A DNA stretch of 6,511 nucleotides from Solirubrobacteraceae bacterium (GCA_030043235.1 JASHYF010000472.1:1-6511); one strand, 5' to 3'; shown: positions 1 to 5,861, counted from the first letter of the stretch. Notes: generated from the sequence alone by a model not told the origin. Program-made: numbers and translations.

Positions 1-149
1 GTGGAGGCGAACAGCACGTGCGGCAGCGGGTTGTGGCGCAGGGACGAGCGCGCCGAGCGCAGCGCCTCGGCCGCGTAGCGCTCCCCGGAGCAGGAGTAGA
101 GGATCCCCTCCGGGCCGGAGAGCGGGCGGGAGGGAGGGCCTTCGGGCAC
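1..149 (-). CDS. N-terminal fragment, possible nucleotide-sugar transferase-fold protein
   Basis: The gene starts at GTG (149-147) and runs leftward off the window, leaving 49 codons and two bases. The next in-frame codon block upstream meets a TGA at 182-180 and holds no ATG, GTG or TTG, so GTG149 is the only reasonable start. After a Pro/Gly-rich leader of about 14 residues it reads GILYSCSGERYAAEALRSAR, then a His-Asn-Pro and a hydrophobic LPHVLFAS stretch. That arrangement (strand, Gly-x-x-Tyr, helix with Ala-x-x-Ser-Ala-x-Ser, then a strand) resembles the first beta-alpha-beta unit of uncharacterised proteins with a nucleotide-diphospho-sugar transferase fold. The similarity is from memory and covers one short unit, so function is tentative. 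It follows the thiolase by 38 nt on the same strand. I see no clear Shine-Dalgarno, and a 16-bp palindrome lies in the gap. Confidence 0.6.
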   Translation of the reverse strand, partial: MPEGPPSRPLSGPEGILYSCSGERYAAEALRSARSSLRHNPLPHVLFAS

Positions 150-162
150 GGGGCGAATGCGA

Positions 163-178
163 CGTCCGCGCGCGGACG
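163..178. repeat. 16-bp perfect palindrome between thiolase and the next gene
   Basis: CGTCCGCGCGCGGACG equals its own reverse complement over all 16 bases. It sits in the 38-nt gap between the thiolase stop (188) and the GTG start at 149 on the minus strand. With no unpaired loop bases it would form only a short hairpin in RNA, and no U-run follows. A protein-binding site or chance in GC-rich DNA are both possible. Confidence 0.6.
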
Positions 179-187
179 GTCAGGAAG

Positions 188-1381
188 TCAGGACATCCGT
201 TCGACGAGCATCGCCATGCCCATGCCGCCGGCGACGCACATCGACTCGATGCCGTAGGTGGCGTCGAGCGTGTCGAGGTCGTTGAGCAGCGTGGTCATGA
301 TGCGCGCGCCGGTCATGCCGAAGGGGTGCCCGAGGGCGATGGCGCCGCCGAAGGGGTTGAGCTTCTCCTCGGGGATCTTCAGCTCCTCCTTGCACGGCAC
401 GATCTGTGCGGCGAACGCCTCGTTGATCTCGACCACGTCGACGTCGCCGATGGTCATGCCGGTGTTCTCGAGCAGCGCCTGGATGGCGGGGATCGGCCCG
501 AGACCCATGATCTCGGGGCGGATGGCGGCGACGGTGGAGGCGATGATGCGCGCGCGCGGCTCGTAGCCGTCGGCCTTGGCCTTCTCCTCGCTCATGATCA
601 GCAGCGCGGCCGCGCCGTCGTTGAGCGGGCAGGCGTTGCCGGCGGTGACGGTGCCGCCCTCCTTGAACACGGGCTTGAGCTTCGCGAGCACCTCCATGGT
701 CGTGCCCGGGCGCGGCCCGTCGTCGCGGCTGACGACCGTCTCGGGCACGTCGATCTCGTTGCCCTCCCTGTCCACGTCCTTGTGGGCGGGCACTCTCACG
801 GGCACGATCTCCCTGTCGAAGTGCCCGGACTCGACGGCGGCGACGGCGCGCGACTGGGAGATCACGGCCCATTCGTCCTGGGCCTCGCGGCTGACCTTGC
901 AGCGCTCGGCGACGTTCTCCGCGGTCATGCCCATCGTGATGTACGCGTTGTACAGCGAGCTCTCCGAGCCGTCGAGCTTGGGGTGGAACTCGAACGGCGC
1001 GCCCGGCGCGGTGCGCGAGACGGCCTCCACGCCGGCGGCGATGTACGTGTCGCCCTCCCCGCACTTGATCGCGTGGAAGGCCATGCGCGTGGTCTGCAGC
1101 GAGGAGGCGCAGAAGCGGTTGACGGTGCAGCCGGGCACGTGGTGGTCGATGCCGGCGAGCAGCGACGCGATGCGCCCGATGTTGTAGCCGGTCTCGCGCT
1201 CGCCGTAGCCGCAGCCCATCATCACGTCGCCGATCGAGCGTTGGTCGAGCTGCGGGTTGCGCTCCAGCAGCGCCTTCAGCGGCGTGGCCGCGAGGTCGTC
1301 GCCGCGGACGGCCTTCAGCGAGCCCTTCGCCGCCCTGCCGATGGGCGTGCGGACGGCGTCGACGATCACAGCTTCGGGCAT
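188..1381 (-). CDS. Thiolase (acetyl-CoA C-acyltransferase, FadA-type)
   Basis: This 397-residue protein is full length for a thiolase of about 390-400 residues. Thiolases cleave 3-ketoacyl-CoA with CoA to acetyl-CoA and a shortened acyl-CoA, the last step of beta-oxidation; biosynthetic relatives run the condensation. The nucleophile Cys91 lies in NRFCASS near residue 88. The remaining landmarks are GNACPLNDGA (248-257), NEAFAAQ (320-326), His352 in GHPFG (most relatives have GHPLG), and Cys382 in CVAGGMG, where the usual CxG motif reads Cys-Val-Ala. The ATG at 1381 is preceded by AAGGAG 10 nt upstream, and the protein opens with the family-typical VIVDAVRTPIGR. It lies 56 nt after the sulfotransferase and in the same unit as an acyl-CoA dehydrogenase, which favours a degradative role. 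It could be a beta-ketoacyl-CoA or acetoacetyl-CoA thiolase; chain-length preference cannot be read from the sequence. Confidence 0.95.
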   Translation of the reverse strand: MPEAVIVDAVRTPIGRAAKGSLKAVRGDDLAATPLKALLERNPQLDQRSIGDVMMGCGYGERETGYNIGRIASLLAGIDHHVPGCTVNRFCASSLQTTRMAFHAIKCGEGDTYIAAGVEAVSRTAPGAPFEFHPKLDGSESSLYNAYITMGMTAENVAERCKVSREAQDEWAVISQSRAVAAVESGHFDREIVPVRVPAHKDVDREGNEIDVPETVVSRDDGPRPGTTMEVLAKLKPVFKEGGTVTAGNACPLNDGAAALLIMSEEKAKADGYEPRARIIASTVAAIRPEIMGLGPIPAIQALLENTGMTIGDVDVVEINEAFAAQIVPCKEELKIPEEKLNPFGGAIALGHPFGMTGARIMTTLLNDLDTLDATYGIESMCVAGGMGMAMLVERMS

Positions 1382-1391
1382 GCGGGCCTCG

Positions 1392-1397
1392 CTCCTT
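1392..1397 (-). promoter_or_regulatory. Shine-Dalgarno of the thiolase
   Basis: AAGGAG on the minus strand, 10 nt before the ATG at 1381. A second, closer GAGG lies within that spacer. It supports the chosen start and means the thiolase can be translated independently of the upstream sulfotransferase. Confidence 0.7.
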
Positions 1398-1412
1398 GGT
1401 CGTTGGCTAGGC

Positions 1413-1431
1413 GCCGGCCGGGCAGGCCGGC
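1413..1431 (-). terminator. GC-rich hairpin in the sulfotransferase-thiolase gap (possible attenuator)
   Basis: Read on the minus strand, GCCGGCC, a 5-nt loop and GGCCGGC make a perfect 7-bp, all-G/C stem starting 6 nt after the sulfotransferase stop (1438). No U-tract follows, so it is not a classical intrinsic terminator. It may lower read-through into the thiolase, protect an mRNA end, or do nothing. Confidence 0.35.
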
Positions 1432-1437
1432 AGCGGC

Positions 1438-2520
1438 TCAGTGTATGTCTTCATAGCCCCACTCGGCCACCATGTCGCGCCCGATGTAGTCGCTCAGGGC
1501 GAGCACCTCGGGCTTGAAGCGCGCGCGCAGCTCGCGCACGAACTGCTCGTCGGGCGGCGGCGGGACGGAGAAGACGACGCGGCGCGCGAGGTCCTCGACC
1601 GCGTCGCTGCGCAGCCAGCCGGGCGTGAGCGCGTCGACGGTGCGCCACAGGCGGCTTGCCTGCTGCGGTTGGCGGCGGGCGGTCTGCAGCGTCATGGCGA
1701 GGCGGTGCAGCCCCCGCAAGCGCACGGCTTTGCGTCCCCGGCGGGCTTGACGCGGGACGTTGGTCTCCCCGGCGAGGTCGAGCGCGACCGTGTCGTTGAC
1801 GCCGAGGAAGCGCAGCACGGTGCGCGCCGTGGCGTCGTTGTCGCGCAGGAAGTCCTCGTAGACGAGCACCAGCATCTGCTCGCGCCCGAACGCCGCCTCG
1901 AAGCGACGCAGCTGCTCGGCGTAGCGCACGTGCTCGCAGTAGAGGAGCCGGCGTGGCGCGCGCGAGCCCCGGGGGAGGTTCCTGCCCTCACGCCTGGAGC
2001 CTTCGAGCGCGATCGCCTTGCGCAGGTCGCGCTCGCTCTCGACGAGCTCACGCACGCAATGGAAGTGGTACGTGCGCAGGAAGCTCGTGGGCTCGCGCAG
2101 CAGGGCGATGATGCGCGCCGCCGGCTGCACCTCGGCGATCAGCCGCGCGGCGTGCTCGGAGCGGATGTACTGGGGCGAGGCCTCGCCGGCGCGCTGGTCG
2201 GGCCGGGCGCCGGCGAACAGCGCCAGGTAGTCATCGAGCGTTCGCGGCCGAATCGCGTGGGGCGGCGCCGGCCGGCGATCGTGCGGGGCCTCGAAGAAGC
2301 GCGGCTCCTTGAGCTCCGGCATGAAGATCTGCGGGTGCTGCCGGAGGATCCTGTAGAGCGCGGTCGTGCCGCACTTTTCGTGGCCGATGATGAAGAAGTC
2401 GGGGGCCCTGCCGGGCGCCACGCCGCTCGCCGCCGCGCCGGGCGTGTGCTCACGCGCGGGCGCTTGCAGCTGCGCGCCGGCGGCCGCGCATGGCACATCG
2501 GGTGATTCGCGCTCGGGCAT
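1438..2520 (-). CDS. PAPS-dependent sulfotransferase
   Basis: A 360-residue protein that probably transfers sulfate from 3'-phosphoadenylyl sulfate (PAPS) to a hydroxyl or amine of a glycan, lipid or small molecule. The 5'-phosphosulfate loop is at residues 42-58, reading IIGHEKCGTTALYRIL; Lys49 matches the lysine of the PKxGTT loop. GEASPQYIRS (112-121) is the family's GE-x-SP-x-Y element. The 3'-phosphate-binding stretch, LLREPTSFLRTYHFH (140-154), has Arg142 and Thr150, where most relatives carry Arg and Ser eight residues apart. LVLVYEDFLRD (217-227) and a C-terminal acidic/aromatic tail complete the domain. Residues 1-40 are Ala/Pro-rich and probably disordered, with no signal peptide, so the enzyme looks cytosolic. 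The ATG at 2520 is 10 nt after the metallopeptidase stop without a clear Shine-Dalgarno, suggesting translational coupling. A GTG at codon 34 is a less likely start. The acceptor is unknown. Confidence 0.9.
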   Translation of the reverse strand: MPERESPDVPCAAAGAQLQAPAREHTPGAAASGVAPGRAPDFFIIGHEKCGTTALYRILRQHPQIFMPELKEPRFFEAPHDRRPAPPHAIRPRTLDDYLALFAGARPDQRAGEASPQYIRSEHAARLIAEVQPAARIIALLREPTSFLRTYHFHCVRELVESERDLRKAIALEGSRREGRNLPRGSRAPRRLLYCEHVRYAEQLRRFEAAFGREQMLVLVYEDFLRDNDATARTVLRFLGVNDTVALDLAGETNVPRQARRGRKAVRLRGLHRLAMTLQTARRQPQQASRLWRTVDALTPGWLRSDAVEDLARRVVFSVPPPPDEQFVRELRARFKPEVLALSDYIGRDMVAEWGYEDIH

Positions 2521-2530
2521 GGCGTGCCCG

Positions 2531-3181
2531 CTACAGGTCGAGGCGGCTGACGCCGAGCTCGTCGAAGCCGACGTGGTGGGCGAGCTCGTGGCGCACCGTG
2601 CGCGTGACCTGGTCGCGCAGCATGTCGGGGTCGTTGCCGAAGTCGCGTCGCAGCGTGTCGCGGAAGATGACGATGCGATCGTGCACGTCCTCGCGCGCGA
2701 CGGTCCCGCCCTGGTAGAGGCCGTAGGCGCCTTGGCGGCGTCCGCGGTCGGAGATGACGACGGCGACGTGGGCGAGCGCGTTGCGCAGCAGGTCGGGGAG
2801 GTCGTCGAGCGCGTCGCGCACGAGCTCCTCGAAGTCGCCGTCGTCGAGCGGGTCGAGTTCCAGGAACTCGCCTTCGCCGGGCGGCACGGCGAGTCCTTCG
2901 CGGGCGAGGTGCTCGGAGTAGCGGACGATCTCTTCGAACTCGCTCTCGGACTCGGGGTTGCGCCAGCCGGCCATGCGCACGGCGACGAACGCGACACCGC
3001 CGGTCAAGAGCACGGCGACGATCACGCCGAGCGCGACGTCCTCGAGCGCGCGCACGACGCCGATCGAGCTGAAGCCCTGGCCGACGACGAGCACGACGAG
3101 GCCGGCGGACATGGCGACGAGCGCGGCGACGCCGGCGCGCCGGAGCGATCGGGGCTCGCCTGGTTCGAAGGGCATGCGCAT
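2531..3181 (-). CDS. Membrane-anchored minimal-zincin metallopeptidase family protein (DUF1025-like)
   Basis: A 216-residue protein with two predicted membrane helices, about residues 18-37 and 48-70, joined by a short loop, then a soluble domain. The soluble part has a very acidic linker (77-127), a strand HVAVVISDRG (138-147), GAYGLYQGG (151-159), a strand DRIVIFRDTLRRDFG (168-182) and the zinc motif HELAHHVGFDE (198-208). That order matches the small Zincin_1/DUF1025 family, in which HExxHxxGxxD binds zinc. Here His198 and His202 are ligands, Glu199 the catalytic acid/base, and Glu208 occupies the third-ligand position where Asp is usual. Only eight residues follow. Family members I recall are mostly soluble and about 110-140 residues, so the helical anchor is extra. 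The ATG at 3181 has AGGGAGG 13 nt upstream, rather far; a second ATG at 3175 is possible but more distant. It follows the dehydrogenase by 26 nt. Substrate unknown. Confidence 0.85.
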   Translation of the reverse strand: MRMPFEPGEPRSLRRAGVAALVAMSAGLVVLVVGQGFSSIGVVRALEDVALGVIVAVLLTGGVAFVAVRMAGWRNPESESEFEEIVRYSEHLAREGLAVPPGEGEFLELDPLDDGDFEELVRDALDDLPDLLRNALAHVAVVISDRGRRQGAYGLYQGGTVAREDVHDRIVIFRDTLRRDFGNDPDMLRDQVTRTVRHELAHHVGFDELGVSRLDL

Positions 3182-3207
3182 CGCCTGAAGCCCGCCTCCC
3201 TCGCTCG

Positions 3208-4353
3208 CTATTTGAGGGCGCGGGCGATGACGAGACGCTGGATCTCGTTGGTGCCCTCGTAGATCTGGGTGATCTTGGCGTCTCGCATCATGCGCTCGAC
3301 GGGGTACTCCTTCACGTAACCGTACCCCCCGAGGACCTGAACGGCGTCGACGGTGACGGCCATGGCGGTGTCGGAGCAGAAGACCTTGGCCATCGAGGAA
3401 TACTTCGCGCGCTGGGGATGGCGCTGGTCGGCCATCGCGCAGGCCTTGTACAGCAGCTCGCGCGCGGCGGCGGTGCGTGTTTCCATGTCCGCGAGCTTGA
3501 AGGAGATGCCCTGGAACTCGTTGATCGCCTGGCCGAACTGGCGGCGCTCGCGCGCGTAGGCGACGGCGTAGTCGGTGGCGCCCTGGGCGATGCCGACGGC
3601 CTGCGCGGCGGCGCCGAGGCGCGTTTTCTCGAGCGTGGCGAGCGCCACGGACAGGCCCTTGCCGACCTCGCCGATGACGTTCTCCTCGCCCACGCGCACG
3701 TCCTCGAAGATCGGCTGCCCGGTGGGCGAGGCGCGGATGCCGAGCTTGTGCTCGAGCTTGCCCACGCTGAACCCCGGCCGGTCGGCCTCGACGACGAACG
3801 CGGTCATGCGCCTGCTCTCGCGGTCGGAGACGGCGAACACGACGTAGAAGTCGGCGATGCCGAGGTTGGAGATCCAGTTCTTCGTGCCGTTGATCACCCA
3901 TCCGTCGCCGTCGCGCACGGCGGTGGTCTTCATCCCGGCGGGGTCCGAGCCGGCTTCGGGCTCGGACAGGGCGAACGCGGGCGAGAGCTCTCCCGAGGCG
4001 CAGCGCGGCAGGAAGCGCTCCTTGAGCTCGTCCGAGCCGAACAGCTGGATGGGCAGCGTGCCGAGCTCCTGCACCATCAGCATGAGCGCGCACGAGGCGT
4101 CGACCTTGGCGAGCTCCTCGACGGCCATGTTCAGCATCAGCGTGCCCGTGCCGGTGCCGCCGTACTCGATTGGGAACGGCAGCCCGAGGATGTCCTGCTC
4201 GGCGAGCACGCGACGCACGTCCCACGGGTATTCCGCCCGCTCGTCGATCTCAGCCGAGCGCGGCGCGATCCGCTCGCGCGCGATCTGACCGATCGTCTCG
4301 CACAGGTCGAGATGCTCCCGCGGGATCGTGTAGAGCTCGCCGACGGCCTGCAT
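3208..4353 (-). CDS. Acyl-CoA dehydrogenase (FAD flavoprotein)
   Basis: At 381 residues this is a normal-length acyl-CoA dehydrogenase, which makes trans-2-enoyl-CoA from acyl-CoA and passes electrons to electron-transfer flavoprotein in the first step of beta-oxidation. It has the helical N-terminal domain (8-125), the first family signature ALSEPEAGSD (128-137), the FAD-contacting Trp160-Ile-Ser in NGTKNWIS (155-162), the Arg-rich RERRQFGQ (268-275), and the second signature around residues 338-360 (QVLGGYGYVKEYPVER). Glu366 in YEGTNEIQR is in the position of the catalytic base of medium- and short-chain enzymes. It leads a five-gene leftward unit that also includes a thiolase. The ATG at 4353 lacks a Shine-Dalgarno but has a TAACAT box 7 nt upstream, suggesting leaderless expression. 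Short, branched or medium-chain substrates are all possible. Confidence 0.95.
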   Translation of the reverse strand: MQAVGELYTIPREHLDLCETIGQIARERIAPRSAEIDERAEYPWDVRRVLAEQDILGLPFPIEYGGTGTGTLMLNMAVEELAKVDASCALMLMVQELGTLPIQLFGSDELKERFLPRCASGELSPAFALSEPEAGSDPAGMKTTAVRDGDGWVINGTKNWISNLGIADFYVVFAVSDRESRRMTAFVVEADRPGFSVGKLEHKLGIRASPTGQPIFEDVRVGEENVIGEVGKGLSVALATLEKTRLGAAAQAVGIAQGATDYAVAYARERRQFGQAINEFQGISFKLADMETRTAAARELLYKACAMADQRHPQRAKYSSMAKVFCSDTAMAVTVDAVQVLGGYGYVKEYPVERMMRDAKITQIYEGTNEIQRLVIARALK

Positions 4354-4360
4354 TCGGATG

Positions 4361-4366
4361 ATGTTA
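4361..4366 (-). promoter_or_regulatory. -10 box for the dehydrogenase operon, probably leaderless
   Basis: TAACAT on the minus strand fits the actinobacterial TANNNT -10 pattern. Seven bases separate it from the ATG at 4353, so transcription would start at or beside the A of the start codon. The spot is strikingly AT-rich for this window, and no Shine-Dalgarno precedes the ATG. I see no convincing -35 about 17 nt upstream. Confidence 0.6.
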
Positions 4367-4451
4367 ATGATGGGAGGGCGGGCTCGCGCTGTGGCTCGGG
4401 AGCGCGCGCGGCGGGTCAACAGCCGCCCCTCCACCGCCTCGCCCGCACCGC

Positions 4452-4457
4452 TAGGCT
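4452..4457 (+). promoter_or_regulatory. -10 box for the rhodanese gene, probably leaderless
   Basis: TAGGCT fits TANNNT and ends 8 nt before the ATG at 4466. An AGGA at 4461-4464 is only one base from the ATG, too close to act as a Shine-Dalgarno. This faces the minus-strand TAACAT box across about 85 nt, so the two genes would be driven divergently from one 112-nt gap. No clear -35 is seen. Confidence 0.5.
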
Positions 4458-4465
4458 CGCAGGAC

Positions 4466-4828
4466 ATGAACGCCAGCCCCCCCGCCGCAGAGCTCGAGGT
4501 CGACCCCGGACGGGTAGCCGAGTGGATGGCCGGCGAGGCTCCCCCGCAGGTGATCGACGTGCGCGAGGACCACGAGCGTGAGGCCGGCCACATCGAGGGC
4601 ACCCGCCACGTCGAGCTCACCCAGCTCACGGGCGCGGCTGCCAGCGTGGACCGCGAGCGTCCGGTGGTCTTCTACTGCCGCGCCGGCACACGCTCGCAGA
4701 TGGCCGCGCTCGCCTTCCGCAAGGCCGGCTTCGAGGCCTACACGATGTCCGGCGGGCTGCTCCGGTGGGCGAGCGAGGGCCGTCCGCTCTTCCCGGGGGG
4801 AGGCCGCGTCGCCGAGCACGAGCACTAG
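4466..4828 (+). CDS. Single-domain rhodanese-like sulfurtransferase
   Basis: A 120-residue single rhodanese domain, close to the size of GlpE-type proteins. These move a sulfane sulfur from a donor to a thiol or cyanide through a cysteine persulfide. Visible elements are VIDVRE (29-34), GHIEGTRHVEL (41-51, the usual GHIxGA segment with Thr for Ala), the strand PVVFYC (66-71) and the active loop CRAGTRS (71-77), with Cys71 as nucleophile in the standard CxxGxRS frame. GFEAYTMSGGLLRW (88-101) is the typical C-terminal piece. There is no signal peptide or second domain, so it is probably cytosolic and stands alone. The ATG at 4466 is chosen because the domain begins soon after it and a TANNNT box sits just upstream. 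Its TAG stop is interlocked with that of the opposing methyltransferase. The natural sulfur acceptor cannot be told from context. Confidence 0.93.
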   Translation: MNASPPAAELEVDPGRVAEWMAGEAPPQVIDVREDHEREAGHIEGTRHVELTQLTGAAASVDRERPVVFYCRAGTRSQMAALAFRKAGFEAYTMSGGLLRWASEGRPLFPGGGRVAEHEH

Positions 4829-5751
4829 CGGGGCTGGCGCGAGCCGCCCCGGCCCACCGCCTCGAAGTCCTCCACCGGCGCTGGGGGTCTCTCGATCACG
4901 GTGATCATGGGGTAGCGGTGCACGGACGCGATGTGCTGCTGCAACGCGCTCGGGGGCGTCGGCGTGCGTGGCAGCGCGACCGCGCTGAGGGGGCGCGTGA
5001 GACCGTCGATGAACGAGTGGAAGGGGTGGAAGGGGCCGCCGATGTCCTCGCAGAGGTAGACGCCGCCGGGACGGATGTGGGGGAGCACGCATTCGAGCGT
5101 GACGGCCTGCTGGTCGGGCTGGTGGCCGCCGTCGTCTAGCACGATGTCCAGCGGCGACAGGTCCTCCAGCACTCCCGCCCAGAAAGCCGGGTCGGATTGG
5201 TCGCCGATGATGATGTCGATTCCCTCGCGTGCATGCTCGGCACATCGAGGATCGACGTCGACGCCGTAGATGTGTGCCCGCGGGCCGAGATACTCGCGCC
5301 ACATTTCGAGGCTGCCGCCGCCCAGAACCCCGATTTCGAGCAACCTCAGGGGCTGGCCGCGGAAGCGCTCGAAATGGCGTTCGTAGATGCGCAGGTAGTG
5401 CCGTCGCTTGTAGATCAGGAGGCCGCTGTGGGCGTCGAAGCACTCCTCGAGCGGGCCGGCGGTTTGTGCCGCCGTGCCCACCGGCGTCACGGCTGCCGGA
5501 GCCGGGAGCCGCTCGCCGTAGCGGTAGCCCCGCGCGAAGTAGCGCAGCGAGGCGGGCAGGCGCAACAGATACCCTGTGGCCGCGCCGGCCAGCCCGAAGA
5601 CGTTGCGGCGGCGCTTGAAGACGCCTGCGTTCGGCCGTACGGGCGACGGCGTGGGGCGCGCATCGCGACGCGCGATGAGCCCGAACCTGAAGGCTGCACC
5701 CGGCTTACGAAGGCCGAGGTGGAATACCAGTTTGCGGTACAGGGCCTTCAC
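4825..5751 (-). CDS. Class I SAM-dependent methyltransferase, metal-dependent sugar O-methyltransferase type
   Basis: A 308-residue protein with an S-adenosylmethionine-binding Rossmann domain. Motif I is LLEIGVLGGGSLEMWREY (137-154), the acidic end of strand 2 is YGVDVDPR (162-169), GDQSD (183-187) follows, and LDIVLDDGGH (201-210) is the catalytic strand-4 region, with CED at 234-236. These features, including an Asp-Gly-x-His followed 28 residues after the Asp by Glu-Asp, match the layout I remember for MycE, the Mg-dependent mycinamicin sugar 2''-O-methyltransferase (metal ligands Asp275, Glu303, Asp304; base His278). The likely ligands here are Asp207, Glu235 and Asp236, with His210 as base. 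The first 80 residues are basic and not recognised. The start is GTG at 5751, close behind a TAGACT box. It may methylate a sugar or glycan; no macrolide genes are present. It converges on the rhodanese with a 4-nt overlap. Confidence 0.88.
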   Translation of the reverse strand: MKALYRKLVFHLGLRKPGAAFRFGLIARRDARPTPSPVRPNAGVFKRRRNVFGLAGAATGYLLRLPASLRYFARGYRYGERLPAPAAVTPVGTAAQTAGPLEECFDAHSGLLIYKRRHYLRIYERHFERFRGQPLRLLEIGVLGGGSLEMWREYLGPRAHIYGVDVDPRCAEHAREGIDIIIGDQSDPAFWAGVLEDLSPLDIVLDDGGHQPDQQAVTLECVLPHIRPGGVYLCEDIGGPFHPFHSFIDGLTRPLSAVALPRTPTPPSALQQHIASVHRYPMITVIERPPAPVEDFEAVGRGGSRQPR

Positions 5752-5761
5752 CTTGCGCGGC

Positions 5762-5767
5762 AGTCTA
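5762..5767 (-). promoter_or_regulatory. -10 box for the methyltransferase gene, near-leaderless
   Basis: TAGACT on the minus strand fits TANNNT. It ends 10 nt before the GTG at 5751, so a transcript would carry only a few leader bases. No Shine-Dalgarno is evident before the GTG, and upstream bases give at best a weak -35 (TTCGAG with a short spacer). Confidence 0.5.
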
Positions 5768-5850
5768 TCCCGTGGAGCGAGCTCGAATCTCGTGTGCGAC
5801 GATGTGCCGGCTGGGGGGCGCTCACGAGGCCCCGACCAAGTCAGGCGCGC

Positions 5851-5856
5851 AGGAGG
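5851..5856 (+). promoter_or_regulatory. Shine-Dalgarno that fixes the cupin start
   Basis: AGGAGG is a full Shine-Dalgarno core five bases before the ATG at 5862. It decides between that ATG and an in-frame GTG at 5772, which would add 30 residues with no cupin features. It is the strongest ribosome site in the window, in contrast with the apparently leaderless genes nearby. Confidence 0.85.
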
Positions 5857-5861
5857 ACACG

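Noticed and set aside
326..1456. Long plus-strand reading frame (376 codons) opposite the thiolase
   Set aside because: It is antisense to a clear thiolase with intact catalytic motifs. Its translation is low-complexity Gly/Asp/Ala/Arg, as expected from third-position GC bias on the opposite strand.
2521..2997. N-terminal extension of the sulfotransferase to an ATG at 2997
   Set aside because: The added 159 residues are Ser/Thr/Arg-rich out-of-frame sequence over the metallopeptidase gene. The ATG at 2520 gives a normal family length.
3182..4225. N-terminal extension of the metallopeptidase to 4225
   Set aside because: The extension is Arg/Gly/His-rich noise out of frame with the dehydrogenase. 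The helical anchor begins just after the ATG at 3181, which has a purine-rich AGGGAGG upstream.
4414..4419. TTGACC on the minus strand as the -35 of the dehydrogenase promoter
   Set aside because: It lies 47 nt from the TAACAT box, far beyond the usual 16-19 nt spacing, and no TANNNT occurs at the correct distance from it.
4410..4427. Short inverted repeat (GGCGG, 8-nt gap, CCGCC) in the divergent promoter region as an operator
   Set aside because: A five-base arm of pure G/C is expected by chance in sequence of this composition, and nothing else supports it.
3418..4581. Long plus-strand reading frame (387 codons) opposite the acyl-CoA dehydrogenase
   Set aside because: It is a mirror of the dehydrogenase codons, rich in Leu/Gly/Ala/His/Asp, with no recognisable domain.
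5772..5861. Earlier GTG start for the cupin at 5772
   Set aside because: The 30 added residues lack cupin features and the GTG lacks a ribosome site, whereas AGGAGG sits five bases before the ATG at 5862.
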